From positions 6,448 to 44,830 of the forward strand of contig NW_004440248.1 in NCBI RefSeq assembly GCF_000330505.1: a DNA stretch of 38,383 nt, read 5' to 3'. This document shows, in pieces, positions 20,971 to 30,000 of the stretch. This stretch comes from Entamoeba invadens IP1 (taxonomy: Eukaryota > Evosea > Mastigamoebida > Endamoebidae). Below the pieces are notes generated by a model. It saw only the letters and a list, made by a program, of their open reading frames with translations, had not been told where the DNA came from and ran no database searches. Position numbers and translations under genes: made by a program. Numbering within the stretch: the first letter of the stretch is position 1; each line of letters begins with the position of its first letter.

Positions 20971-21300
20971 TTATAAAATAAATATGTTTAAATTCTCAAT
21001 ATAAGTGAGTGACCCTGGAAGTTCAAATGCATACAACCTTGCCTAAAAATCAAAACACTTATCGCCCAGTCTTTTAATATTGTTATTTAATTCAACTCTA
21101 CTCAATTAAAGACATTAAAAAATATTAATTCTTGTTCTCCTTGATGTATTTTTATTTCTTTTATTTTTACAGCAAACACAGATTCTCCAATTGCTTTGTA
21201 TTTAATTATATTTTCTTCAGATTTTTGCTTAAAATTATTATGTCCTATTCAAAACATGATTTTTTAAGAACCAAATTTGTAACACTATTTGATACAGTGA
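20971..21300 (-). pseudogene. Relic of a BspA-like leucine-rich repeat gene
   Basis: On the minus strand, pieces in shifting frames resemble BspA-type LRR proteins: near 21280-21250 VTNLVLKKSCFE, near 21215-21150 KYKAIGESVFAVKIKEIKIH, and near 21085-20990 NNIKRLGDKCFDF, a stop, then ARLYAFELPGSLTYIENLNI. The last piece has the LRR rhythm 'I..LGD.CF...L..F.LP.SL..I'. Stops and at least two frame changes break it, and it ends at a TAA at 20971-20973. It is a decayed member of the family represented intact at 3327-5201, though not an obvious duplicate of that particular gene. Confidence 0.55.
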
Positions 21301-21313
21301 TATAATAGAGGTT

Positions 21314-21675
21314 ATGACAGCAGTAAAAAGCCCTTTCCTAGATTATTATAGCTTTGAAGGTAATACTATTGAAAAGAATACACATTGGTTAAACAATCAG
21401 TTTGATTCTTTTGACGTTCTACAATATCACAAATTCGAGTTGGTGCAACAACTAAAAAAGTTGTCACGTAAAGACGTCATTTGTTGGTGAATGGTAATAT
21501 TAGAGAGTGTTATGCCCCCCTTAAAGATGCAATTTTCAAAAGAGTTTACATTGTTTGGAGGAGTGTTTCCATATTTTGTATATGTCATGTTTTCGGAAAC
21601 AAAATGTTGATTTTCGACGTTTTGTATTTAAAATTGTATGAAATGGGACACAAAAATACATTTCAATGGTTATAA
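21314..21675 (+). pseudogene. Broken gene of unknown function (one frameshift)
   Basis: The ATG at 21314 opens a 58-codon frame (MTAVKSPFLDYYSFEG...FDVLQYHKFELVQQLKKLSR, then KDVICW, stop at 21488-21490). Coding character continues in another frame from about 21481 (LVNGNIRECYAPLKDAIFKR, then VYIVWRS) to a stop at 21673-21675 (MGHKNTFQWL). The switch occurs at about 21480, where KDVIC joins LLVNGN. Residue use looks genuinely coding. I do not recognise the family. A sequencing error causing the shift cannot be excluded, in which case this would be a small intact gene of about 120 residues. Confidence 0.45.
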
Positions 21676-22780
21676 AAATGATCATTTTATGATGTAATTT
21701 GTAATTAGAAATATTCAACAGTGCTATAAAATGAGTGTCCCAATATGTAAAAATAGATAATGATTGTTTGAGTTAGTGGAATTGTGTTGTAATGAAATTT
21801 TATTGGATTATTGTAAAACTTTTTACAAACGCACTCCAGTCCAATACAATACATGATGCTAATAAAATATTTCAAAACTAAGAAGACCGAGCTTTTGCAT
21901 TTTTTGAATAACCGTTTTTGAATTACTTATTAAAAACAAGATTTTTTATGTTATTTTTTAATATTGTTTGTCGATCTTTTGAAATATTGTTAATTGTAAT
22001 AATTTGTCGTTATATAAAAATTAGTTGAAGTTACTATTACAAATTTAAATTGTTTGTATTGATAACAAATAATTATTATTAAGTATTTAGTTATTTTAAC
22101 AATTCAAATATATCACATTGAAAAACTTTGAACAAAAATGCATACGATTAGAAAACAAACACACAAATCACATTGAAAACATGCAACAATTTGTTTTTTT
22201 TTGATCGAGTCTGGTATTAACGCTGTTTATTTCAAATAAATAACACTTTTTGAAAATAAAAAAAATTACAATTTGAATAACATTTTAATTATAACATATT
22301 ATTTTTAATAAATTATTTGTGATATTAACTAATCAAATTATTAATGAAATTGTTAATAAAACCATATACAATTTTTGTAGTTATACGTTAAAATTTCAAA
22401 TTTTGTGTATGTTCCTCTCAAACATTACAATAACATTTGACCATTATTGTTTTTAATAATGCAACTATAAAATATTATTACAAATGTTATATTATTTTTG
22501 AAAAATAATTTGTTTTTTAAACTGTTTACACAAAGTGGTGGTCGTTAATATATAAAAGTATTTAAATAGTATATCACTCTTTGGTGTTATCTAACATAAA
22601 AGAAATGCCGAAGCAAATACAATTAAAAAACTAATTACAAATGACCAAAAATCGCATCAAATAATTAAATAACATTTTACAAACATTTGAATAAAAATCG
22701 AATTAAAAATAAAAGAGGAATTTAAATTGCAAATAAAAACCGAAATCGAATGAACCGAAAAATCCAATAATCATCCACAA
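21676..22780. other. AT-rich intergenic spacer and upstream region of the Cys-rich gene
   Basis: No gene seen, apart from a possible short continuation of the preceding broken gene (CNEILLDYCKTFYKRTPVQY near 21790-21850). The last 60 bases before 22781 are purine-rich (AAAACCGAAATCGAATGAAC), and no promoter element can be defined with confidence. Confidence 0.4.
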
Positions 22781-23350
22781 ATGTCAATATGTGATATTTG
22801 TGAATTGTGCGTTGGTATTTGTGAATGTTGTGTTGCTTGTTTTGAGTGTTGTGGATCCTTAAAGTCATGCGATTGTAAAAAGTCTGACTGCAAGGATTGT
22901 TGCGATTGTTGTTGTGATTGCGACTGTGACTGTTGTAAAAGCAAAAAGTCTAAAACACCGCCACCTGCTGACCCCCCAGCTATGACACCACCCGAGCCGG
23001 AAATTAAAATGAGTGAAACAAGTACTTGTGGCCAAACCATGAACCCACCGACATCTAATACGTACCCACCACCTGTTCAAAACCCGCCAGGCTATTACAG
23101 TGGTCAACAGCAGATGGTACAAATGAATCCAACTATGGGATATACGTGTCCTCCACCAAATTCATATTCACAATACCAACCAACTGATATTCAAATGCAA
23201 CAACAACAAAGTGTCATGGATCAGGGAATTAGTATGAACAACCAAAACGGACAATACGGGGCAGTACCGCTACAAACTAATCAACAAATGCAAGGTCAAC
23301 AAGAAATGAACACACAACCACAAATAGCTCCACAACTGGTGACTCAATAA
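22781..23350 (+). CDS. Small Cys-rich, Pro/Gln-rich protein, unknown function
   Basis: 189 residues, complete and uninterrupted. Residues 1-52 contain 21 cysteines, first spaced CxxC/CxxxC (MSICDICELCVGICECC), then in Cys-Asp clusters (DCCDCCCDCDCDCC) followed by a lysine patch (KSKKSK). Residues 58-100 are proline-rich (TPPPADPPAMTPPEPE) and the remainder is Gln/Asn/Met-rich (QMQQQQSV, QQMQGQQEMN), probably disordered. There is no signal peptide or membrane helix. The cysteine block could bind metal ions or carry several palmitates that tether the protein to a membrane; both are inferences. The proline/glutamine tail resembles low-complexity interaction tails. G+C is clearly above the flanks, as expected for a real gene here. 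The mariner-like element inserted 142 bp downstream. Confidence 0.75.
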   Translation: MSICDICELCVGICECCVACFECCGSLKSCDCKKSDCKDCCDCCCDCDCDCCKSKKSKTPPPADPPAMTPPEPEIKMSETSTCGQTMNPPTSNTYPPPVQNPPGYYSGQQQMVQMNPTMGYTCPPPNSYSQYQPTDIQMQQQQSVMDQGISMNNQNGQYGAVPLQTNQQMQGQQEMNTQPQIAPQLVTQ

Positions 23351-23492
23351 GTATCTTGTTTATTTTTTATATGTTATTATAAAAAATATTAAAAATATAA
23401 TATTTTTGTTATATATTCTGATTATAAATTAAAGCTATCAAGGTGAATCTATTCGTGTTGATGGCTTATTTACTTTAAAAATAAATGTATTA

Positions 23493-23776
23493 CAGTAGAA
23501 AGCGTTTTAGTTTCTTAAAAAATCTGTTTTAATTCTTTATAATTCAGTTTATTTCTTTGTCTTTTTTTAAAAATTCCAGTTTCAGCTTTTTAAATTCCAT
23601 TCATTCTTTTTATATTTCCATTTGTGTTTTTAACAATTCCTTTTATTTCATCAATTTCCCACATTTTCAGTACAATTACACTCATTTTTGTCATTTCTTT
23701 CTATTTCACAAACTTTCTCAAGTGTATTTTTAAAGTTTCTTGTCTCTCAATTTTATTTCTTTTCGTTTCAAAAAAT
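23493..23776 (+). repeat. Left 284-bp terminal inverted repeat
   Basis: Matches the inverse of 25198-25481 with one substitution. The match ends 18 bp before the transposase stop codon at 23795-23797. Confidence 0.93.
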
Positions 23777-23794
23777 TACGACCGAACGAGTCAA

Positions 23795-25135
23795 TTAAAG
23801 ATTATCTCTGGCGAAAGCTTTACTCCATATTTCTGTCCTGCAGCGTTCCATTGTTCCAATTACTTCATTTGGGAGTATACTCTGAAACGAAAGTGATATT
23901 TTGTTAAGAAGTTCTTCAAGAGAAGACCACAGTCTGATATCCCTCTCACATCTCGCTTTCCAAAATCCAAAAACGTTTTCAATTGGATTTAACTCCGGGC
24001 TATATGCTGCATTAAAAACAATCGTGTGTTGTGTCCCCTCTAACAATTCTTCCAAATCCCGATGAATGCTGCAATTGTCCATCCAAAACACGACCCGGAT
24101 GTTAAGTTGATCATAGTGATGGATGAGTTTCTTCATATAAGCCTGGAACATTTCTTTGTCGTTTTTTCCAGCCACAATATTACAATAAGAAGTCCCTTGA
24201 ATGTCGATAGCACTTACACTGGACAGTCTTAGCCCTCCTTTAGCTTTTGTTATGAAGCATTTTTTGCCTCTCTCACTCCACCCATACTTCGAAGTGCAAC
24301 ACACACGCCATGAAGTTTCGTCAACACAGACCCAACTGTAGCCTTCTCTAATATAGCCATATAATCTCTCAATTGCCTCAATTCGTTTTGTTTTGTTCTC
24401 CTCTGTATTAGCAACAACACCTCTCCTCGTTTCTCTTTTGAAGCTCAGAACTGGGATTGTTCTGGTGTTTTCATCTCCTGAGTCTCCTCTGATAAATCGC
24501 AGAAAAGCTGAAGTGGATGGGAGGGCGTGTTGAACGAAATCATTTAAAAGGCGGGTTTCTTCTTTTCCTCTTTGTGGTATATTCGCTGTGTTATTTAAAA
24601 TACCCGAAATTGTTTCTTCATTAATGTCTTCGACTTGTTCAATACTTGTGGTATTCTCTATTTCCATTGCAGTTCGAGCCACACTTCTGACTTTAGTTAT
24701 TGATAGTGTTGGGTCGTATTCATAAACTTTTGTGACTAATTTTTGAAATGGCTCAACTCTAGACTTTCTTTTAAAGTGATTCTCTGGAAGAATTGATTTG
24801 CCTTTCCTGAGTAGACTAAGTAGTTTGTTGACGTTAACAATATTGATCCCAACAGTAGTTGAATAATACGTTGGGCTCTCGTCATCTCCATGTATTCTAA
24901 ATTCGGATATTAATTTTCTTTTGGCACTAAGAGAGACCCTCACATATGGTCGCTTTTCAGTAGTCATTCTGGTGCTTGTTCTTGGTCTTCCTCTTTGGTG
25001 TGTAAGTTGGAGAGGTGGTATAAATGGATGTGTTGGTTCCACATTTGCGACAGTGCCTTCCCTTGGTTCAGGAGAGTTTTCGATGTACCGAGATCGTACA
25101 ACTGGTTCTCTGGCATCAATATATTCAAGAGCCAT
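23795..25135 (-). CDS. Tc1/mariner-superfamily transposase (DD32E), intact
   Basis: 446 residues. It catalyses cut-and-paste transposition through a metal-binding DDE triad: D272 in CVDETSW, D353 in FWMDNCSIH and E386 in YSPELNPIENVFGFW. There are 32 residues between D353 and E386, unlike the 34 of Tc1 proper or of the broken element at 6503-7582. The N-terminus has an AT-hook-like RGRPR (48-52) and a helical region near 70-110, probably the DNA-binding part. The long segment between (110-260) is also helix-rich. The ATG at 25135 is 62 bp inside the right arm, so its promoter probably lies in the terminal repeat. There is no stop or frameshift, and length is at the long end for the superfamily. 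An IS630-type relationship is equally compatible. Confidence 0.92.
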   Translation of the reverse strand: MALEYIDAREPVVRSRYIENSPEPREGTVANVEPTHPFIPPLQLTHQRGRPRTSTRMTTEKRPYVRVSLSAKRKLISEFRIHGDDESPTYYSTTVGINIVNVNKLLSLLRKGKSILPENHFKRKSRVEPFQKLVTKVYEYDPTLSITKVRSVARTAMEIENTTSIEQVEDINEETISGILNNTANIPQRGKEETRLLNDFVQHALPSTSAFLRFIRGDSGDENTRTIPVLSFKRETRRGVVANTEENKTKRIEAIERLYGYIREGYSWVCVDETSWRVCCTSKYGWSERGKKCFITKAKGGLRLSSVSAIDIQGTSYCNIVAGKNDKEMFQAYMKKLIHHYDQLNIRVVFWMDNCSIHRDLEELLEGTQHTIVFNAAYSPELNPIENVFGFWKARCERDIRLWSSLEELLNKISLSFQSILPNEVIGTMERCRTEIWSKAFARDNL

Positions 25136-25197
25136 ATGAATTTGTAATTATTAATTTGTTTAAATATTATATCTTTGTTGTAATTGGATCTTTTTCG

Positions 25198-25481
25198 ATT
25201 TTTTGAAACGAAAAGAAATAAAATTGAGAGACAAGAAACTTTAAAAATACACTTGAGAAAGTTTGTGAAATAGAAAGAAATGACAAAAATGAGTGTAATT
25301 GTACTGAAAATGTGGGAAATTGATGAAATAAAAGGAATTGTTAAAAACACAAATGGAAATATAAAAAGAATGAATGGAATTTAAAAAGCTGAAACTGGAA
25401 TTTTTAAAAAAAGACAAAGAAATAAACTGAATTATAAAGAATTTAAACAGATTTTTTAAGAAACTAAAACGCTTTCTACTG
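25198..25481 (-). repeat. Right 284-bp terminal inverted repeat
   Basis: Inverse of 23493-23776 with one mismatch. As the sequence immediately upstream of the transposase ATG (25135), it is the likely site of the transposase promoter. Confidence 0.93.
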
Positions 25482-27072
25482 TAATATTATTATTAAAAAT
25501 ATTTTTATGTTAAAAGTGTGGTTTAACTAAAAATCCATAATTTGATAATGTTTCTTCATGTTTAAATTTAAGTCAAACAAAAAACTATTTAAAAAATTTT
25601 AATAATTGTCTTTACTAAAGATAATAAAATTAAATTTTTAACACGTTGGAGTTTATTGTGTATTTTTTCCCAGAATTTTTTTAATTAAAACACAACATAC
25701 TATTACGCCGAACTATTAAAACAGATATATTATTTATTACAATTTTATTAAATAATTTCCAAAATTCAAAACGATAATATCTAATCGAGTCCTTGAAGTA
25801 AAGTATGACTCCGCTGATCATATATAACAAAAGTTCAAAGAATAACAGTTTGTGTTGTTTTTTTAGTTATTTTAAGTCAATACATAATTGAGTAATATGT
25901 TTAACGTTGAATATTATGATGAAAATTTTTATTTTAGCGACGGTTGTTAAGGTTAATCTTGTTAGAAAAAACAGACGTATTATTTTTTAATTGCTAGTAT
26001 GTATATTTACGATAATAACACGCTACGAATTTGTGTGAATCATATCAATGAAATGTCACTTCGAGTGGCGACAAAACGCTTATTACAAACATTCGTCGTC
26101 TTGGCAAATTGCTTAACTAATGAAACACTTGGAGATGGTACAAAACAACAATAATTCGAATATCTTAGTGATTTTTGTTATCATTTGAATATTAATTTAA
26201 CTAAAATCACAAGGATATAAATCCACAAAGGAGCTCAAACGAGTTTTTTCTTTTTTAAAAAATTTCATATATAAATTGAAAAAAGGAAGCTTTAAAGTGT
26301 TAAGTTTTAATGATAACTATTTTTACTTTATTTTGGTATAATGTTTGGTATTTGAACAAAACCACATCCTTTAATAAAATAAAGTCTGATCTAAATATTT
26401 ATATCACACTAAATAATTACGCTATCTGTGCATCAATATTATTTAAAAAATAATTACTCAAAAAAGTCAGAAAACACACGTTTTATTGTAATGTGATGAT
26501 TGATTTATTAATTAATCAAAATAAAATAACCTATAATTGGTATATAAACTATTTTCAACAATAAAACAAACATAATTTTTGAGTCTTGTCTTTTTAAAGA
26601 ATTATGATTTATTAATAACTTTTTATTTATATATATATAACTACATATTTACCACTATTAATCTTAAAATTTAATAGTTTAAATTTTTTTTAATATTTAA
26701 TACAATATTATCACAGTTATTTATTTACCTAGCACAGAAAAAAATATTACAAATACAAAATTATTATATAAACAAATATATTTGCCAATTTTTATTGTAT
26801 TTATAATAAAATTTTGTTTGTTAGTCAAATATTTCATGATAAAAAAATTTAGGTTTAAATAATTCTAAACTTTTTATTAAATATATTTTAACATAAAATA
26901 TAGTATAAAATAAAAAAATACAAAAACCTGTTTGTTTTCAAAAATTAATAAATATATACAAAATTATAAATAAATACTATAATTATATTTATAAAAAAAA
27001 CAATTGGAATTTTTTTTATATGATTTGAAACACAAAAATAAAAAACCGAATATTTTTTTATGTTTAAAAAAC
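25482..27072. other. AT-rich spacer upstream of the kinase gene
   Basis: Mostly A/T sequence of no evident function. One small plus-strand frame at 25999-26154 (51 codons, ATG to TAA; MYIYDNNTLRICVNHINEMS, then LRVATKRLLQTFVVLANCLT) has balanced composition and higher G+C than its surroundings. It may be a scrap of a former gene or a very small gene; I do not recognise it. Confidence 0.35.
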
Positions 27073-30000
27073 ATGAAACTTTTATTTCATTTAACAAAGA
27101 GCATGCTTTGTTTTGTGACCAACACTTTGCTGTTAATTTTATTAACAACTAAAACCAATGCCGCGACATCATGTAGTAGTGGGCAATATCTTTCTGGAAC
27201 AACTTGTTATTCTTGTCGAGCGGGTACTTATTCCTCGGGTGGTACAACGATATCGTGTACTTCATGTCCCTCTGGCTCGTATTCAGGCTCTGGTGCTTCA
27301 TCATGTACAAAGTGTTCTCCTGGATATTTTGCGTCAAGCTACGGGTCATCATCGTGTACAAAGTGTTCTGCTGGTAAATACGCTTCGGGTACTGGGTCTA
27401 CTTCATGTTCAAATTGTGCAGCGGGAACGTATTCTGGTACTGGTGATTCTTCATGTACAAAATGTAGTGCGGGTTATTATTCTGGTACTGGAGCTTCTAC
27501 GTGTATCGTTTGTTCAGCTGGTACATATTCATTATCCGGGTCTTCCAAATGCACAAATTGTAATGCTGGTACCTTTTCGTCATCAAATGGAGCTTCTACA
27601 TGCTCAACTTGTTTTGCTGGAACTTATTCTTCTTCGGGATCGACAAGTTGTACACAATGTACTGCTGGAACATATTCAAGTAGTACTGGAGCAGCATCTT
27701 GTAAACCATGTAATGCTGGGTATTATTCGGATAATGGAGCAGTTACATGCACTGGGTGTACTGGTGGGTATTATTCGGTATCTCTTGGCAGTGCAAAATG
27801 CACAACGTGTGCTGCAGGAACACGCTCTGAATACCCAACGTCATCAACAAAATGTGTGACGTGTGGTCGAGGAACATATTCGAGCAGCGGAAGTGCTTAT
27901 TGTACTGATTGTAGAGCAGGAACTTATGCAGATGAACAAGCAAGTTCGTCGTGTAAAACGTGTGCGGATGGGTTTTATTCGACAACTGGAAGTTCGACGT
28001 GTGTACAATGCGTTTCCACGAGTTGTAAAGCGTGTTCAATAACGACGGGGGAGTGCACTTCATGTAATGTTGGCTATTCGTACGATTCGTCAAATAAGAA
28101 CTGTTCGATGTGTCCCGCATCGTATTATTCGAGTGGTGGAACTTCGTTGTGTTCAAAGTGTGCAACTGGCTATTACTCACTCGGTGGTTCAAGTGGGTGT
28201 ATAAAGTGTTCTACAAGTTGCAAAACGTGCGACCAAACAAATGGAAATTGTTTATCTTGTTATGACGGATATTTTATGAATGGTAAAATGTGTGACACAT
28301 GCTCGGCTGGCACGTACCAAAGTGGTGGAAGTTGTGTAACGTGTCCCGACATGCAATACTCGTTGGCGGGAAGCACAACGTGCAAAAGTTGCAGTTCGAC
28401 GTGTTTGAATTGTGATAAGACAAATGGGTATTGCACGTCGTGTGAGTCGGGTATGGGAATTACAACAAATACATGTTCTGTTTGCAGTGCTGGTACATAC
28501 AGTGTTGCAAATAAATGTGAGAAGTGTTCATTTGGGATGTACTCATCATCACCAAAAAGTTTGCAATGTTCTACATGTGCAGATGGGACTTATGCCAGCA
28601 CAACAGGATCAACAAGTTGCAAAACGTGTAATGTTTTGTGTCAAGGGCCATGTGAAAGAACAAGTGGCAAGTGTGTAGCCTGTGTGAGTGGTGCTGTTTA
28701 TTTGAATGGAGTGTGTTCACTGTGCAATTCAGGAACAATGGCAAATCAAACAACAAACAATTGTGACACATGCAAGGCGGGTACTTATGCTGGTGAAGGC
28801 TATTCTGAGTGTAAAAGTTGTGGAGAAATGACATACTCAACTGCTGGTTCACCATCTTGTCAGCAATGTGACAGTAAATGTGATGGGTGTGATGCGACGA
28901 ATGGGTATTGTGTCAATTGTGTGATTGGGTATGGTCTTGCATCTGGAAAGTGTGCCATATGTCCAAAGGGGACTTACTACATGAGTTCTGTGTGTCAGAG
29001 TTGTGGTGAGATGGCGTACCAAGATGTTGTTGGACAAACCACATGCAAGTTGTGTGACTCGTCGTGTGCAAGTTGCAATGCAACAGATGGTAAATGTCTC
29101 ACATGTGCTGCTGGATATGGCTTTTACAATGGAGTGTGTACGTTGTGTGGCGACCTCACATACTCAGAAGGCGGCGTTTTGCAGTGCCAACAGTGTTCAA
29201 CTGAATGTAAAAAGTGTGACAGAAAAAGTGGTGCATGCACATCGTGCGAAGTCGGCAACAAGAGAGTTGACAACAGCTGTGTGTCGTGTGCTCCATCTGG
29301 ATACTGCGATTTATGCACAGACGAGACATCAGATGGTATTTGTGTATCATGTGAAGATGGATTTTATTTGAATGAAAGTGTCGACTGTCAACCATGTGGT
29401 GATATCCACAACGACTGTCTGACGTGTTCAAAAACAACGAAACTGTGTCTGTCGTGTGCGGGCAATATGATATCAACTGGCACCAGTTGTGTTGCATGTG
29501 AAGTTGGGATGGTCAAAGTCACAGAAACGATGTGCAACTACTCGTACAATGTCATCCCAAAGTGTCAGATTGCAGACTATGTCAATAATCAACACATTTG
29601 CACCACATGTTTTGCGCCATACGTCACTTCAATTGACTTGAAGGCGTGCAATTTGGGATACACAACTACAACATACTTCAACATAGATGATCACCAATCA
29701 CACACCAACATGGTTGGGTGCATCAACCAAATCGATACAACGTGTTACTTGTGTGATACAACGATGCTGTTAAACGGAGTTTGTAATGAAATGAATGAGA
29801 AGTGTGAGACATACTCGCAACACGGCTGCGACAAATGTGTTTCAGATGTGATCACATCGAATAATAACTGTGTTGTTAACACAAATTGTAAATATGAAAT
29901 CAACAGAGAAAGTGGCACCGAGTGTTTGTATTGTGTTGATGACGTGTTGTGTGGCAAAGCAAAACAAAATTGTGGAATATCACACAACGAGTATTGTTAC

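Larger units (their letters stand above)
23493..25481 (-). mobile_element. Apparently complete Tc1/mariner-superfamily transposon with 284-bp TIRs
   Basis: 1,989 bp, flanked by TA (23491-23492 and 25482-25483). The left arm (23493-23776) and right arm (25198-25481) are mutual inverses over 284 bp and I find one mismatch (T/A in CTGTTTTAATT versus CTGTTTAAATT). The outer end is CAGTAGAAAGCGTTTTAG. The only gene is a 446-codon uninterrupted transposase on the minus strand, lying wholly between the arms. Typical Tc1 repeats are tens of bases, although some relatives have repeats of hundreds. Near-identical arms and an open transposase argue for a recent insertion by an autonomous, possibly active, element. 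Confidence 0.93.

Noticed and set aside
22771..23040. Minus-strand frames opposite the Cys-rich gene
   Set aside because: Ser/Gln-rich mirror of Cys codons (TGT/TGC read inversely); no start or length argument beats the plus-strand gene.
23624..23896. 90-codon plus-strand frame in the left arm of the mariner-like element and its twin at 24964-25350 (minus strand) in the right arm
   Set aside because: Both start with the same sequence because they lie in the inverted repeats. The continuations differ and overlap the transposase on the other strand or frame, so they are by-products of the repeat.
27158..27859. 233-codon frame in another phase of the kinase ectodomain
   Set aside because: Periodic translation of the Ser/Gly/Cys repeats in a shifted frame, with the real frame running through it uninterrupted for 5.5 kb.
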